A stretch of 64,000 bases of DNA from Agrobacterium tumefaciens (GCF_005221385.1 NZ_CP039903.1:1984001-2048000); one strand, 5' to 3'; positions 9,721 through 18,403 are shown, numbered from the stretch's first letter. Numbers and translations: made by a program. The notes: generated from the letters alone by a model not told the origin.

Positions 9721-10166
9721 CGCAAAAAGAACCGTTTTTTCTCGCCCGCGTAAAAAACGCGTTTCGGCATCCAAAATTTTGCCGGGAACACCCACCCCAA
9801 CCGGCAATTATTTCATCAAATATCGCCTATGCGAAAAAAATGTGCGATTGCACGCCGTTATTCTACCGCAGGTTTTTTATCTGACAAAAAGCCCGTGAAA
9901 ACTTTTGCTTGCCAATTTTCCATAAACGCATCACTCTACCGCGGTTCGGGCAATTTGCGAGCATGGGAAGGCCTATAAAATTTGCGCACTGGGGACGCTA
10001 AAAACCTCGGGCGGTGGGACGAAAAACGTTGGATGAGAACGCCATTACTTCCCGCTGTGAAGGTCCATTTTCTCAATAGTCAAGAACTGCCTGCCAACGC
10101 CCTCGCGGGGCAAAACTGTAATGCTGCCTGTAGCTGAACGCGGGCAGAGCGAAAAGGACCTGATGC
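9721..10166. other. Intergenic region with long leader of the cold-shock gene
   Basis: A 446-bp gap. Its left part (about 9800-9960) is AT-rich and has no reading frame that looks genuine. The right 130 bp probably form the 5' untranslated leader of the cold-shock gene, as is usual for cspA-type mRNAs. It contains GC-rich segments able to pair (CTGCC near 10089 with GGCAG near 10143). No promoter is convincing by eye. Confidence 0.4.
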
Positions 10167-10382
10167 ATGGCCGAAACTGGCACCGTAAAATTCTTCAATA
10201 CAGACAAAGGCTTCGGCTTCATCAAGCCAGACAATGGTGGCGCTGATATCTTTGTTCACATCTCTGCTGTACAGGCTTCTGGCCTGTCCGGACTTTCAGA
10301 AAATCAGAAAGTGAGCTTCGACACGGAACCGGATCGTCGCGGCAAGGGCCCGAAGGCAGTCAATCTGCAGATTGCTGGCTGA
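10167..10382 (+). CDS. cspA: Cold-shock domain protein
   Basis: A 71-residue single-stranded nucleic-acid-binding protein: one cold-shock domain, nothing else. The RNP1 motif KGFGFI (residues 16-21) and the RNP2-like DIFVHI (about 29-34) are both intact. It acts as an RNA chaperone. The start has AAGGA 8 nt upstream. It follows a long leader and ends with a clear terminator, so it is monocistronic. Rhizobia carry several such genes, so the symbol is generic. Confidence 0.93.
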   Translation: MAETGTVKFFNTDKGFGFIKPDNGGADIFVHISAVQASGLSGLSENQKVSFDTEPDRRGKGPKAVNLQIAG

Positions 10383-10410
10383 CCCTAAAACGGCTTTCTT
10401 TTCTAGTTGA

Positions 10411-10437
10411 AGCCCGGCAGGAATGCCGGGTTTTTTT
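10411..10437 (+). terminator. Rho-independent terminator of the cold-shock gene
   Basis: An AGCCCGGCA/TGCCGGGTT hairpin followed by seven T, 28 bp after the stop. Confidence 0.88.
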
Positions 10438-10467
10438 ATGCCTGCGCATACGCCATGCGTAACGCGC

Positions 10468-11112
10468 TCAGATCCCCTGAAGATAGGGATTGTTGCGGCG
10501 TTCATCGCCCAGCCGACCACCAGGACCATGCCCGCAGATGAACCCGACATCGTCGCCGAGCGGCAAAAGCTTGTCGCGAATGGACGCCATCAATTGCTCG
10601 TGGTTCCCGCCGGGCAGATCGGTCCGCCCCACCGACCCAGCAAACAGTACGTCACCGACATGGGCAAATTGCTGGTCACGATTATAATAGATGACGTGGC
10701 CGGGGGCGTGGCCCGGGCAGTGATAGACCTCAAAGACATGGTCCCCGAAGGATACCCTGTCCCCGTCCTTCAGCCATTTGTCCGGCACAACATTCTGAAG
10801 ACCGGCGATACCGTATTTTTCGGCCTGCACCTCGATCCTGTCCAGCAACGGCCGGTCATCCTCATGCGGACCGATCACCGGCAGCGAAAGTTTCGCGCGC
10901 AATTCCTCGGCACCGCCAGCATGATCGAGATGTCCATGGGTCAGCCAGATTTCCTTGAGGGTGATGCCGTTTTCAGCGACGACCTGAAGGATGACGTCCA
11001 CATCGCCGCCGGGATCAACGACAACACCCTCCTTGGTATCCTGATCGAAGAGGATGGTGCAGTTCTGCTCGAACGGCGTGACCGGAATAATGCCCGCCTG
11101 CAACTTTCCCAT
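10468..11112 (-). CDS. MBL-fold metallo-hydrolase (glyoxalase II-like, YcbL type)
   Basis: A 214-residue metallo-beta-lactamase-fold enzyme. The metal motif THGHLDHAGG (HxHxDH) lies near residue 56, followed by later His/Asp ligands in CPGHAPGHVIYY and VGDVLFAGSVGR, and CGHGPG near the end. It lacks the C-terminal substrate domain of true GloB, so it matches the short YcbL-type thioester hydrolases. I begin at the ATG at 11112 (MGKLQAGIIPVTPFEQN), which matches the family; the longer frame adds unrelated residues. It is convergent with the cold-shock gene. Confidence 0.88.
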   Translation of the reverse strand: MGKLQAGIIPVTPFEQNCTILFDQDTKEGVVVDPGGDVDVILQVVAENGITLKEIWLTHGHLDHAGGAEELRAKLSLPVIGPHEDDRPLLDRIEVQAEKYGIAGLQNVVPDKWLKDGDRVSFGDHVFEVYHCPGHAPGHVIYYNRDQQFAHVGDVLFAGSVGRTDLPGGNHEQLMASIRDKLLPLGDDVGFICGHGPGGRLGDERRNNPYLQGI

Positions 11113-11290
11113 ATCCCGTGTCTCCGTGTCCGAAAAATCCCGCTTCCTATAGACCGCGACCGGCCCCAGTACAATGGCGGAGAAAAGATACGGCTTTTCC
11201 GTTGCCGGATTGCCTTTAAAAATAACAATAAAATTCAATAAGATAACCGGCATATTCCTGCTCAAAACGGAAATTTCTACCGAAAAATGT

Positions 11291-11315
11291 GGAACGCCCG
11301 GGTGGCTCCGACGTT
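11291..11315 (+). promoter_or_regulatory. EcfG-type general stress promoter (GGAAC-N16-CGTT)
   Basis: GGAAC at 11291-11295 and CGTT at 11312-11315 with exactly 16 bp between. This is a perfect match to the consensus of the alphaproteobacterial EcfG/RpoE-like sigma factor. Transcription should start near 11322, giving a leader of about 25 nt before the SH3 gene, with AAGGAG placed correctly. Confidence 0.75.
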
Positions 11316-11345
11316 GTAGCTCCAGTCTTAAAAGGAGTGAGACAC

Positions 11346-11951
11346 ATGGACAAAACGCTTAAAATGCTCATGGCTGGCGGCGCTTTCGCCCTGATGGCCG
11401 GTTATGCAAACGCCGCCATGGTCGCCACCACCGCATCGGATATTTCCGTTCGCTCAGGCCCCGGCGAAGACTATCCCGAACTGGGTCTGGCCACCCGTGG
11501 CAGCAGTGCGGTTCTGGACGGCTGCATGGATGGCAGCAGCTGGTGCCGCATCGAGGTCAATGGCCTGCGCGGTTGGGCGCATGCGGACTATCTGAATGTC
11601 ATGTATGAGGGTTCTCCCGTCATTCTCGAAGACCGTCGCACCGAACTCAGCGTGCCTGTCGTGACGTATGAGAAGACCTCAAGCGTGCAGGCTGAACCCA
11701 ATCCCGGTGATCCGAATCTCGGCCGCGTTGGCGATGTCGACATCACCCCGCCCGAAGCGGTTATCACCTATATGGACGAACATCCTGCGGACACCGTCAC
11801 CTTCGATGGCGACGTGGTCGTCGGCACAACTCTGCCGTCAGATACCCGTCTCGTTGAAGTTCCCGACTATCAGTATCGTTATGTACGGGTGAACGACGTG
11901 CCGGTTCTGGTCGAGCCATCAACCCACCGCATCGTCTATGTCTACCAGTAG
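11346..11951 (+). CDS. Exported SH3-domain / DUF1236 protein, predicted general-stress gene
   Basis: A 201-residue secreted or periplasmic protein. A signal peptide ends at about residue 23 (GYANA/AM). A bacterial SH3 domain follows at residues 25-80 (ATTASDISVRSGPGEDYP, then two cysteines in DGCMDGSSWCRIE, then GWAHADYL). The C-terminal 80 residues look like DUF1236 (LPSDTRLVEVPDYQYRYVRV), including VNDVPVLVEPSTHRIVYVY. SH3 domains of this sort often bind the cell wall. AAGGAG precedes the ATG. A perfect EcfG-type promoter lies immediately upstream, so it is probably induced by general stress. Confidence 0.87.
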   Translation: MDKTLKMLMAGGAFALMAGYANAAMVATTASDISVRSGPGEDYPELGLATRGSSAVLDGCMDGSSWCRIEVNGLRGWAHADYLNVMYEGSPVILEDRRTELSVPVVTYEKTSSVQAEPNPGDPNLGRVGDVDITPPEAVITYMDEHPADTVTFDGDVVVGTTLPSDTRLVEVPDYQYRYVRVNDVPVLVEPSTHRIVYVYQ

Positions 11952-11982
11952 ACCCACTTACTGAACGGTATGAAACAACTGA

Positions 11983-12009
11983 AGAGCGCGGGCTTCCCGC
12001 GCTCTTTTC
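11983..12009 (+). terminator. Rho-independent terminator of the SH3 protein gene
   Basis: An AGAGCGCGGG/CCCGCGCTCT stem (11983-11992 with 11996-12005) with TTTT following, 32 bp after the stop. Confidence 0.8.
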
Positions 12010-12180
12010 TATTTCCGGTAAAGGTCACTCAGGATTCCAGTTGCACCCGCACCCGCAGCATATTATCCACCGCAACAGAAAATGATCGGCGACATTCTCC
12101 CGAGCGGACGCATTTTCGGCTATGTTTACAGAATATTGGCGCATCGACGTATGTCAGCCGCAGGATATGAAGGAACCGCA

Positions 12181-12678
12181 GTGCCACCGCAATCGCTCAA
12201 AACCGCCGCCGCGAGGCAAATACCGGCACTCCCGAAGGTTGACGACGGCAAGATCGACTTCGATACGATCGAGGCGTTGTTTTTTGCCTATCGCGATTTC
12301 GTCTCCGATCCCGATGTCATCCTGTCGAAGCTGGAATATGGCCGTGCGCATCACCGGGTGGTCTATTTCGTCAGCCGGCAGCCCGGCATGACGGTGGCGG
12401 ATCTGCTCGACACGCTTCAGATCACCAAACAGAGCCTTGCCCGCGTGCTGAAGCAATTGATCGACGACGGTTATATCCGCCAGATGGCCGGTCCCGAAGA
12501 CCGCCGCCAGCGCCGGCTTTATCCGACGCTGACCGGACGCGAACTGGCGCTGGCGCTGAGTGAACCGCAATCGCGGCGTATCGATCGTGCGCTGGAGGGA
12601 CTTGGTCCCGATGCTCGCGCCTGCGTGCGAAAATTCCTGGCGCAGATGCGCAGCCCGACAACAGCGGAAGGCGACTGA
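12181..12678 (+). CDS. petP: MarR-family regulator, PetP type
   Basis: About 165 residues. The winged helix is visible as VADLLDTLQITKQSLARVLKQL, then DDGYIRQMAGPEDRRQRRLYPTL, the MarR wing with DRR. I favour the GTG at 12181 because GAAGGAA precedes it; an ATG at 12151 is possible but has no ribosome site. It lies 2 bp before the response-regulator gene. In Rhodobacter capsulatus the equivalent petP/petR pair is needed for respiratory and photosynthetic growth and sits by the bc1 operon, so the symbol is by homology and context. Confidence 0.82.
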   Translation: MPPQSLKTAAARQIPALPKVDDGKIDFDTIEALFFAYRDFVSDPDVILSKLEYGRAHHRVVYFVSRQPGMTVADLLDTLQITKQSLARVLKQLIDDGYIRQMAGPEDRRQRRLYPTLTGRELALALSEPQSRRIDRALEGLGPDARACVRKFLAQMRSPTTAEGD

Positions 12679-12680
12679 CG

Positions 12681-13394
12681 ATGGCGACAGCAACGACAAA
12701 GCGCCCGCCGGCTGATGATGACGCCGCCCACCTTCTCATCGTTGACGACGACGCCCGCATTCGCAACCTTCTCCAGCGCTTTCTGGGTGAGAAGGGATAC
12801 CGCATTTCCGTCGCTGCAGATGCGGCCGAAGCCCGGCGCAAGATGATCGGCATCCGTTTCGACCTGCTCATCCTCGACGTGATGATGCCGGGAGAAAACG
12901 GACTTTCGCTCACCCGCTCGCTGAACGAGGACAAGTCCGTGCCGGTCATTCTGCTGACCGCCCGCTCGGAAGCGGATTCCCGCATCGAGGGGCTGGAGGC
13001 CGGGGCGGATGACTATCTCGCCAAACCCTTCGATCCGCGCGAACTCGTGCTGCGCATCAACAACATCCTGCGGCGCAACACCTCGCCAGATACACCGAAG
13101 ATCGAGCAGATCATGTTCGGGCCCTACAGCTTCTCCATTCCCAAGAAGGAATTGCGCCGCGGCCCCGAAACCATCCGCCTGACGGACCGCGAGCAGGAGA
13201 TCATGCTGCTTTTTGCACTTCGCGCCGGTGACACCATCCCACGGCACGAACTGGTCGAGGCGGAATCGGAAGTGGGCGAAAGAACCATCGACGTGCAGAT
13301 CAACCGTCTTCGCCGCAAGATCGAGGACGACCCCGCCAATCCGGTCTATCTGCAAACGGTACGCGGCATCGGCTACCGGCTGAGGGTGGACTGA
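12681..13394 (+). CDS. petR: OmpR-family response regulator, PetR type
   Basis: 237 residues. The receiver domain starts at LLIVDDDARIRNLL, the phospho-acceptor Asp is in LILDVMMPGENG, and the Thr and Lys switch residues are in LLTARSEAD and YLAKPF. A winged-helix output domain fills the C-terminal 100 residues and ends VYLQTVRGIGYRLRVD. It is in one operon with the MarR gene (2 bp apart) and the following histidine kinase (30 bp), which is its obvious partner. Confidence 0.92.
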   Translation: MATATTKRPPADDDAAHLLIVDDDARIRNLLQRFLGEKGYRISVAADAAEARRKMIGIRFDLLILDVMMPGENGLSLTRSLNEDKSVPVILLTARSEADSRIEGLEAGADDYLAKPFDPRELVLRINNILRRNTSPDTPKIEQIMFGPYSFSIPKKELRRGPETIRLTDREQEIMLLFALRAGDTIPRHELVEAESEVGERTIDVQINRLRRKIEDDPANPVYLQTVRGIGYRLRVD

Positions 13395-13424
13395 CAAGGA
13401 CAAACGAAAGGCGGGCGCACGGCC

Positions 13425-14804
13425 ATGGCAAGCCTCGATTTTCTCAGTACGGTCAAAAAAAGTGGTATAGCAAAGGCTTGGCGCTCGTTTGCCAGAGGGC
13501 TGCGCCATTGGCTGCCCACCGGGCTTTATACACGTTCGCTGCTGATCATCATTTTGCCGATGATCCTGCTTCAGGGCGTGGTCGCCGCCGTCTTCATGGA
13601 ACGCCACTGGCAGCTGGTGACGGAACGTCTTTCCGCCGCCGTGACGCGCGATATTGCCGCAATCATCGAGCTCCTGCAAACCGACCCCGAGGAAGATGAC
13701 TACCAGCGCGTCATCCGCATTGCCCGCGAGAAGCTGGATCTCAGCGTCTATATCGAACCCAAGGCAGACCTGCCCGCGCCGAGGCCGGAGCCGCTGTTTT
13801 CGATCCTCGACAGAATTCTGGCCGATCAGTTGACGCAGCAGATCGGCAGGCCGTTCTGGATCGACACCTATGGCAACGGCTCGCTGGTCGAAATCCGCGT
13901 CCAGCTGGACGACAAGACCCTGCGCGTCTTCACCAGCCGCAGCGCAGCCTATGCCTCAAATACCCATATCTTCCTCGTCTGGATGGTCGGCGCATCGCTG
14001 GTGTTGATTGCTATCTCGATCCTCTTCCTGCGGGGGCAGATCAAGCCCATCGAAGCGCTTGCCAAAGCGGCAGAGAATTTCGGCCGCGGCCAGAAGATCA
14101 GCGCCTATTCTCCCCGCGGCGCAGATGAAGTCCGGCGGGCGGGTCTCGCCTTCATACTGATGCGCGAACGCATCGAGCGGCAGATGGAACAGCGCACGGC
14201 CATGCTGAACGGCGTCAGCCACGACCTGCGCACCATCCTCACCCGTTTCAAGCTGCAACTGGCTCTGGCAGGCGATAATCCGGACCTTGAAGGGTTGGAC
14301 AAGGATGTCGAGGACATGCAGTCAATGCTGGAGGCCTATCTGACCTTTGCCCGCACCGATGTCGAAGAGGACGTCGGCACGCTCGAACTTCCCGCACTTC
14401 TGGAGAAGATCGGCCATGATTTCGAGCTTCACGGCAAGAAATTCAGCTACGAGCTTTATAATATCGACCGCATCATCGCGCGCCCGAATGCTCTTTCCCG
14501 CCTCGTCGCCAATCTGGCGGAGAATGCCCGGCGTTATGCGACCAATCTGCACATCGATATCCGCAAGGCGCCGCGCTCCATCATCATGACCTTCGATGAT
14601 GACGGCGCGGGTATTCCGGAAGCTTCTAGAGAGGATGTCTTCAAGCCGTTCTTCCGGCTGGATGAAGCGCGCAACCTCAACGCCTCCGGTACGGGACTTG
14701 GCCTCTCCATCGTCCGCGACATCGCCCGCAGCCATGGCGGCGACGTATCGCTGGATGACAGCCCCTTGGGCGGACTGCGGGTGATCGTCAAAATCCCGGC
14801 GTAG
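13425..14804 (+). CDS. EnvZ-like sensor histidine kinase, partner of PetR
   Basis: A 459-residue membrane kinase. TM1 is around residues 38-58 (LLIIILPMILLQGVVAAVF). A periplasmic domain of about 125 residues follows, then TM2 (THIFLVWMVGASLVLIAISILFL cut near residue 185), HAMP, the H-box GVSHDLRTILTRFKLQL, N-box NLAENARRYA, and G boxes DDDGAGIP and GTGLGLSIV. The H-box has Ile where most EnvZ-like kinases have Pro (HDLRTP). It is co-transcribed with petP and petR. The signal it senses is unknown. Confidence 0.9.
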   Translation: MASLDFLSTVKKSGIAKAWRSFARGLRHWLPTGLYTRSLLIIILPMILLQGVVAAVFMERHWQLVTERLSAAVTRDIAAIIELLQTDPEEDDYQRVIRIAREKLDLSVYIEPKADLPAPRPEPLFSILDRILADQLTQQIGRPFWIDTYGNGSLVEIRVQLDDKTLRVFTSRSAAYASNTHIFLVWMVGASLVLIAISILFLRGQIKPIEALAKAAENFGRGQKISAYSPRGADEVRRAGLAFILMRERIERQMEQRTAMLNGVSHDLRTILTRFKLQLALAGDNPDLEGLDKDVEDMQSMLEAYLTFARTDVEEDVGTLELPALLEKIGHDFELHGKKFSYELYNIDRIIARPNALSRLVANLAENARRYATNLHIDIRKAPRSIIMTFDDDGAGIPEASREDVFKPFFRLDEARNLNASGTGLGLSIVRDIARSHGGDVSLDDSPLGGLRVIVKIPA

Positions 14805-14883
14805 GACGCCGAACAGAAAACTGTCATGAGGCGTTCGGGAGTCCCGTGCTCAACCTGAAAGATCGAGCGCCCGTGCTGTTATC

Positions 14884-15225
14884 TCAGCACATTTTCTCGC
14901 CGTTCGGCACCGGCCGTTCAACGGCGGCAAGCACGATATCACCGTTACCGTCGGCAAAGCCGAGCGTCAGGACCTCGGAGCGGAACGGACCGATCTGGCG
15001 CGGCGGAAAATTCACCACAGCCAGCACCTGCCGGCCAACCAGACTTTCCGGCGTATAATGCACCGTAATCTGTGCTGAAGATTTCTTGATGCCGATCTCA
15101 GGTCCGAAATCGATTTTTACCTTGATTGCCGGCTTGCGGGCTTCGGGAAAGGGTTCAGCCTCAACGATCGTACCGACACGAATGTCGACCTTCTCGAAAT
15201 CGGCGTAGGAAATTTCACCGCTCAT
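14884..15225 (-). CDS. csaA: tRNA-binding protein CsaA
   Basis: A 113-residue protein consisting of one EMAP/tRNA-binding OB fold. It starts [19 protein letters not shown] and contains the family segment [20 protein letters not shown] and [18 protein letters not shown]. CsaA dimers bind tRNA and have been described as export-related chaperones. It lies 27 bp downstream of proC on the same strand and may share its transcript. It is convergent with the kinase gene. Confidence 0.9.
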   Translation of the reverse strand: MSGEISYADFEKVDIRVGTIVEAEPFPEARKPAIKVKIDFGPEIGIKKSSAQITVHYTPESLVGRQVLAVVNFPPRQIGPFRSEVLTLGFADGNGDIVLAAVERPVPNGEKMC

Positions 15226-15252
15226 GCCCTGCTCCCACCTGCCTGCAATGCT

Positions 15253-16071
15253 TCAACCAGCAAGTTCTTCGGCGCGTTTTTTTGCCGCCGCAACCGCCTT
15301 GTCGAACAGCGGCTGCATACCATCGTCAGCCATCAGCACGGAAAGTGCCGCAGCCGTCGTGCCGCCCGGTGAGGTCACATTCTGGCGCAGCCGCGCCGCC
15401 TCGTCGGGGGACTGGTGCAGCAACTCGCCTGCGCCGGCGACGGTTTCTCGCGCCAGGCGCATGGCCACATCCGCCGGCAGACCGGCCTTACGGCCGGCTT
15501 CCGCCATGCATTCCACCAGATAAAAGACATAGGCCGGGCCGCTGCCCGAGACAGCGGTCACCGCGTCTATATCGCTTTCGGTTTCCACCCATTCGACCGG
15601 ACCGCTGACCTTCAGCAATCCGTCCACCACAGCCTTAAGCTCCGGCGTTACCAGTTCATTGGCATAGGCGCCCGTCACACCGCGCCCCACCATGGCCGGC
15701 GTGTTGGGCATTGCCCGCACGGCGGCAACCGCGCCGAACTGCGACACGAAGGTGTCGATGGTCGTGCCGGCCGCAATCGATACAACGACGGTATCCGGCC
15801 CCAGCAAGGGCTTGAGAGACGGCAGCACGGCTTCCATCATCTGCGGTTTCACCGCCACGAAAAGAATGCCTGCCTTGACGCCCTGCGGAACGCTTGGACT
15901 ATGCGCCGCGCCCGCTTCGGCAATCGTCGTGCGCATGGCATCGGAAGGGCCCGGATCGACGACGATGACCTGAGATCCCGGCACGCCCTTTTTCAGCCAG
16001 CCCGAAAGCATGGCGCCGCCCATATTGCCGGCGCCGACGAGGACGAGCGGACCAGAAGCCTTGTACACCAT
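15253..16071 (-). CDS. proC: Pyrroline-5-carboxylate reductase
   Basis: A 272-residue enzyme of the last step of proline synthesis, reducing pyrroline-5-carboxylate with NAD(P)H. The N-terminal Rossmann motif is LVLVGAGNMGGAMLSGWLKKG. AVKPQ and VSIAAGTT follow, then RAMPNTPAMVGRG. The C-terminal helical domain has AVSGSGPAYVFYLVE and LRQNVTSPGGTTAAAL, the P5CR signature. The start at 16071 gives the usual length. It begins 3 bp after the YbjN gene, so the two form an operon. Confidence 0.95.
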   Translation of the reverse strand: MVYKASGPLVLVGAGNMGGAMLSGWLKKGVPGSQVIVVDPGPSDAMRTTIAEAGAAHSPSVPQGVKAGILFVAVKPQMMEAVLPSLKPLLGPDTVVVSIAAGTTIDTFVSQFGAVAAVRAMPNTPAMVGRGVTGAYANELVTPELKAVVDGLLKVSGPVEWVETESDIDAVTAVSGSGPAYVFYLVECMAEAGRKAGLPADVAMRLARETVAGAGELLHQSPDEAARLRQNVTSPGGTTAAALSVLMADDGMQPLFDKAVAAAKKRAEELAG

Positions 16072-16073
16072 CG

Positions 16074-16574
16074 TCACGCTTCTCCGACGGTCTCGAACAT
16101 GACCGCTTCGATTGCACTTTTCGCATCCAGCCCCGACCAGACGACGAACTGGAATGCCTGATAATATTGTTCGCAGGCTTCCAGCGCGCTGGAAAGCAGC
16201 ACTTCCACCTGCTGGTTGTTCGGTTCGGCACCACCAGCCAGAAGCAATGACTGCCGGAAGATCACCACGTCTTCCTGCCGCCACAGATCGAAATGACCCA
16301 TCAGCACCTGGCCATTGATCTGCGAGAGCAGGCGAATGACTTCGTTGACACGCTGGTCAGGTACCTTGATGTCGAAGGCGCAAGCCAGATGCAGCGCTTC
16401 GAAATCCTCCATCCACGCAAAGGAAACGTGATAGTCGGCCCAGTGGCCCGCCACCGTCATGGCGATCTCGTCTTCACCGGAACGCTCGAAAGACCAGTCG
16501 TTCGAGGCGGCGACAATCTCGATCATGTCCACGGGATTGGACTGACGCTCAATTTCAAATTCTATCAGGCTCAT
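16074..16574 (-). CDS. YbjN domain-containing protein
   Basis: A 166-residue soluble protein beginning MSLIEFEIERQSNPVDMIEI. It has the YbjN fold pattern (helix, four strands such as HVSFAWMEDFEALHLACAF, then long helices with VNEVIRLLSQINGQVLMGHF). YbjN-type proteins resemble type III secretion chaperones and affect stress and motility in enterobacteria; the rhizobial role is not known. AGAAGG lies upstream of the ATG. It is immediately upstream of proC with a 2-bp gap. Confidence 0.85.
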   Translation of the reverse strand: MSLIEFEIERQSNPVDMIEIVAASNDWSFERSGEDEIAMTVAGHWADYHVSFAWMEDFEALHLACAFDIKVPDQRVNEVIRLLSQINGQVLMGHFDLWRQEDVVIFRQSLLLAGGAEPNNQQVEVLLSSALEACEQYYQAFQFVVWSGLDAKSAIEAVMFETVGEA

Positions 16575-16945
16575 GCGGCACCTTCTCAGCCGGTATGGAA
16601 TGTTCTGTTTTGAACGCCGGGCACAAAACGCACACACAAACCGGATTCAACATTTGAGACGATTGCCCGACACCAACAGAATTACGCATTCACCCTGTCC
16701 GGAGCTTACCAGGTCGTTTCGAATCATCATTTAAAATCAGTGTATAATGGCCGAGTCCTGCTGCCACCCCTCAGGCGCCATTTTTGCTTTTTGAACAGTG
16801 GATATCTTCTCCCCCATCACCTCAGGCGAGATACATAAGCGACTCTGGCGATTGCGTTTTTTGGAAGTGTCCACAGGCCCCAAAAAAATCGCGCTGGAGG
16901 CTGGTTACGGCAACCAGAGATTAGTTCGGGTTGCATGGCCCGTAA
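16575..16945. other. Intergenic region with stem-loops and a TATAAT; candidate small RNA
   Basis: A gap of about 370 bp without a credible gene. A TATAAT lies at 16743-16748 on the plus strand, but no good -35 is visible. Downstream are a 9-bp direct repeat (CCTCAGGCG at 16769 and 16820), an A/T-rich hairpin (16848-16864 with 16880-16892, the left arm carrying a 3-nt bulge) and a perfect 6-bp hairpin at 16901-16917. The minus-strand promoter of the YbjN gene must lie in the left part. A structured RNA is possible but unproven. Confidence 0.3.
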
Positions 16946-16981
16946 ACAAAAAGTCCCGGAATCGCAGGCGATCCGGGACCC
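16946..16981 (-). terminator. Rho-independent terminator of ubiK
   Basis: A GTCCCGGA/TCCGGGAC stem (16953-16960 with 16972-16979). Read on the minus strand it ends in CTTTTTG, 23 bp after the ubiK stop. Confidence 0.8.
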
Positions 16982-17003
16982 ATCAGGAAAAAGCGCTAAA
17001 GAA

Positions 17004-17267
17004 TCAGTCGTTAGTGGCCGAAAGCTTTGCTTCCAGAGCCTCGATGCGGGCGCGCAGCGCGTCGTTTTCATCACGCGCCTTGATGGCCATTTCACGCACC
17101 GCGTCGAATTCCTCACGCTTGACGACATCAAGACTGTTCAGCCAGCGATCGGCCTGTGCATGAAGGGCGGCTTCCGCTTCCTTGCGCACGCCCTGCGCCG
17201 CGCCGGCCGCATCGGTCATCAGCTTGGCGAATTCATCCAGAATACGGTTGGTGCCTGTCGTGCTCAT
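17004..17267 (-). CDS. ubiK: UbiK family accessory factor for ubiquinone synthesis
   Basis: An 87-residue protein of the YqiC/BMFP family: an N-terminal amphipathic helix (ILDEFAKLMTDAAGAAQGVRK) and a C-terminal coiled coil (ENDALRARIEALEAKLSA). UbiK helps the aerobic ubiquinone biosynthesis complex, and homologues form membrane-active trimers. The ATG at 17267 gives the family length; the longer frame is not conserved-looking. It is divergent from lgt, the usual rhizobial arrangement. Confidence 0.88.
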   Translation of the reverse strand: MSTTGTNRILDEFAKLMTDAAGAAQGVRKEAEAALHAQADRWLNSLDVVKREEFDAVREMAIKARDENDALRARIEALEAKLSATND

Positions 17268-17545
17268 GGCGCTGGTCCTTCGTCGGTTCAGGGAGCGTTC
17301 CATTCCCTGCTGTTGATGCCTTTCAGGTAGGTGCTCGGCAGCCGCCTTGCAAGCGAAATCGAAAAATGCGGCCTTTCGCTGCAGCGCCCGACATCGCAAT
17401 CCGCTCACGAAAAATCACCTTGACCGCCGCCTCGGCAATCGCCATTTTCCTTGGCGTCAGGGAGACCGGTGAGCATCATCGCCCGGCCCCTTGAGGCAAT
17501 GGATCATTCTGTTGTCCGCCCAGCAACGATGACGGAATATACGGA

Positions 17546-18388
17546 TTGTTAGCCGCTCCCACTCAACTTGCCATCATGCCATTTCCCAATATCGATCCGG
17601 TTGCGCTCTCCATCGGGCCTCTGGCGATCCACTGGTATGGCATTGCCTACGTCGCCGGCATCATGCTCGGCTGGTTTTATGCCCGTCGCCTCGCCCGCAC
17701 GGATCGCCTGTGGCCAAACGATACGTCGCCGATCTCGGCACAGCATCTTGACGATTTTATCCTGTGGGCAGCGGGCGGCATCGTGCTCGGCGGCCGCATC
17801 GGCTACATCCTGTTTTACGATCTCGGCGCCGTTGCCGCCAACCCGATACGGGCGCTGGAAATATGGAACGGCGGCATGTCGTTCCATGGCGGGCTTATCG
17901 GCACTACCATTGCCATGATCCTCTTTGCCCGCAAGAACGGCATCCCGGTCTGGAGCATGTTCGATGTCATTGCGGCCGTGGCACCCATCGGTCTGCTGTT
18001 CGGCCGCATCGCCAATTTCATCAATGGCGAATTGTGGGGGCGCATCGCCGACGTTCCATGGGCAGTCGTGTTCCCAACCGGCGGTCCGTTTGCGCGGCAC
18101 CCGAGCCAGCTTTATGAAGCTGGCCTCGAAGGCCTTGTGCTCGTCATCATTCTGGCCATTGCCATCTATGCCTTCAAGGCGCTGAAGACGCCCGGCGTCG
18201 TCACCGGCATCTTCGTCTGCGGTTACGCGCTGTCGCGCATCTTCGTGGAATTCTTCCGCGAGCCGGACGCCCAGATCGGTTATCTGGCCGGCAACTGGCT
18301 GACCATGGGCATGGTGCTCTCCACACCCATGTTCCTTCTGGGGCTGTGGGCGGTCCTTCGCGCGCGCGGCGCGGCAAAAAGCGCCTGA
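17546..18388 (+). CDS. lgt: Prolipoprotein diacylglyceryl transferase
   Basis: A seven-helix inner-membrane enzyme that transfers diacylglycerol from phosphatidylglycerol to the lipobox cysteine of prelipoproteins. Key segments are [36 protein letters not shown], the Lgt signature [14 protein letters not shown], and [12 protein letters not shown], which includes the essential His/Tyr region. A TTG start at 17546 gives 280 residues and an N-terminus like other rhizobial Lgt proteins; the ATG at 17576 would give 270. It is followed after 15 bp by the methyltransferase gene. Confidence 0.94.
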   Translation: MLAAPTQLAIMPFPNIDPVALSIGPLAIHWYGIAYVAGIMLGWFYARRLARTDRLWPNDTSPISAQHLDDFILWAAGGIVLGGRIGYILFYDLGAVAANPIRALEIWNGGMSFHGGLIGTTIAMILFARKNGIPVWSMFDVIAAVAPIGLLFGRIANFINGELWGRIADVPWAVVFPTGGPFARHPSQLYEAGLEGLVLVIILAIAIYAFKALKTPGVVTGIFVCGYALSRIFVEFFREPDAQIGYLAGNWLTMGMVLSTPMFLLGLWAVLRARGAAKSA

Positions 18389-18403
18389 GCGGTATGGCCT
18401 GCC

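Noticed and set aside
9630..9884. Reading frame across the DMT transporter end and the following gap
   Set aside because: It starts inside the transporter gene in another frame, has no ribosome site and no recognisable fold.
16743..16945. 6S RNA
   Set aside because: The gap has hairpins, but I could not form the long closing stem and central bubble expected of 6S RNA, so I do not name it.
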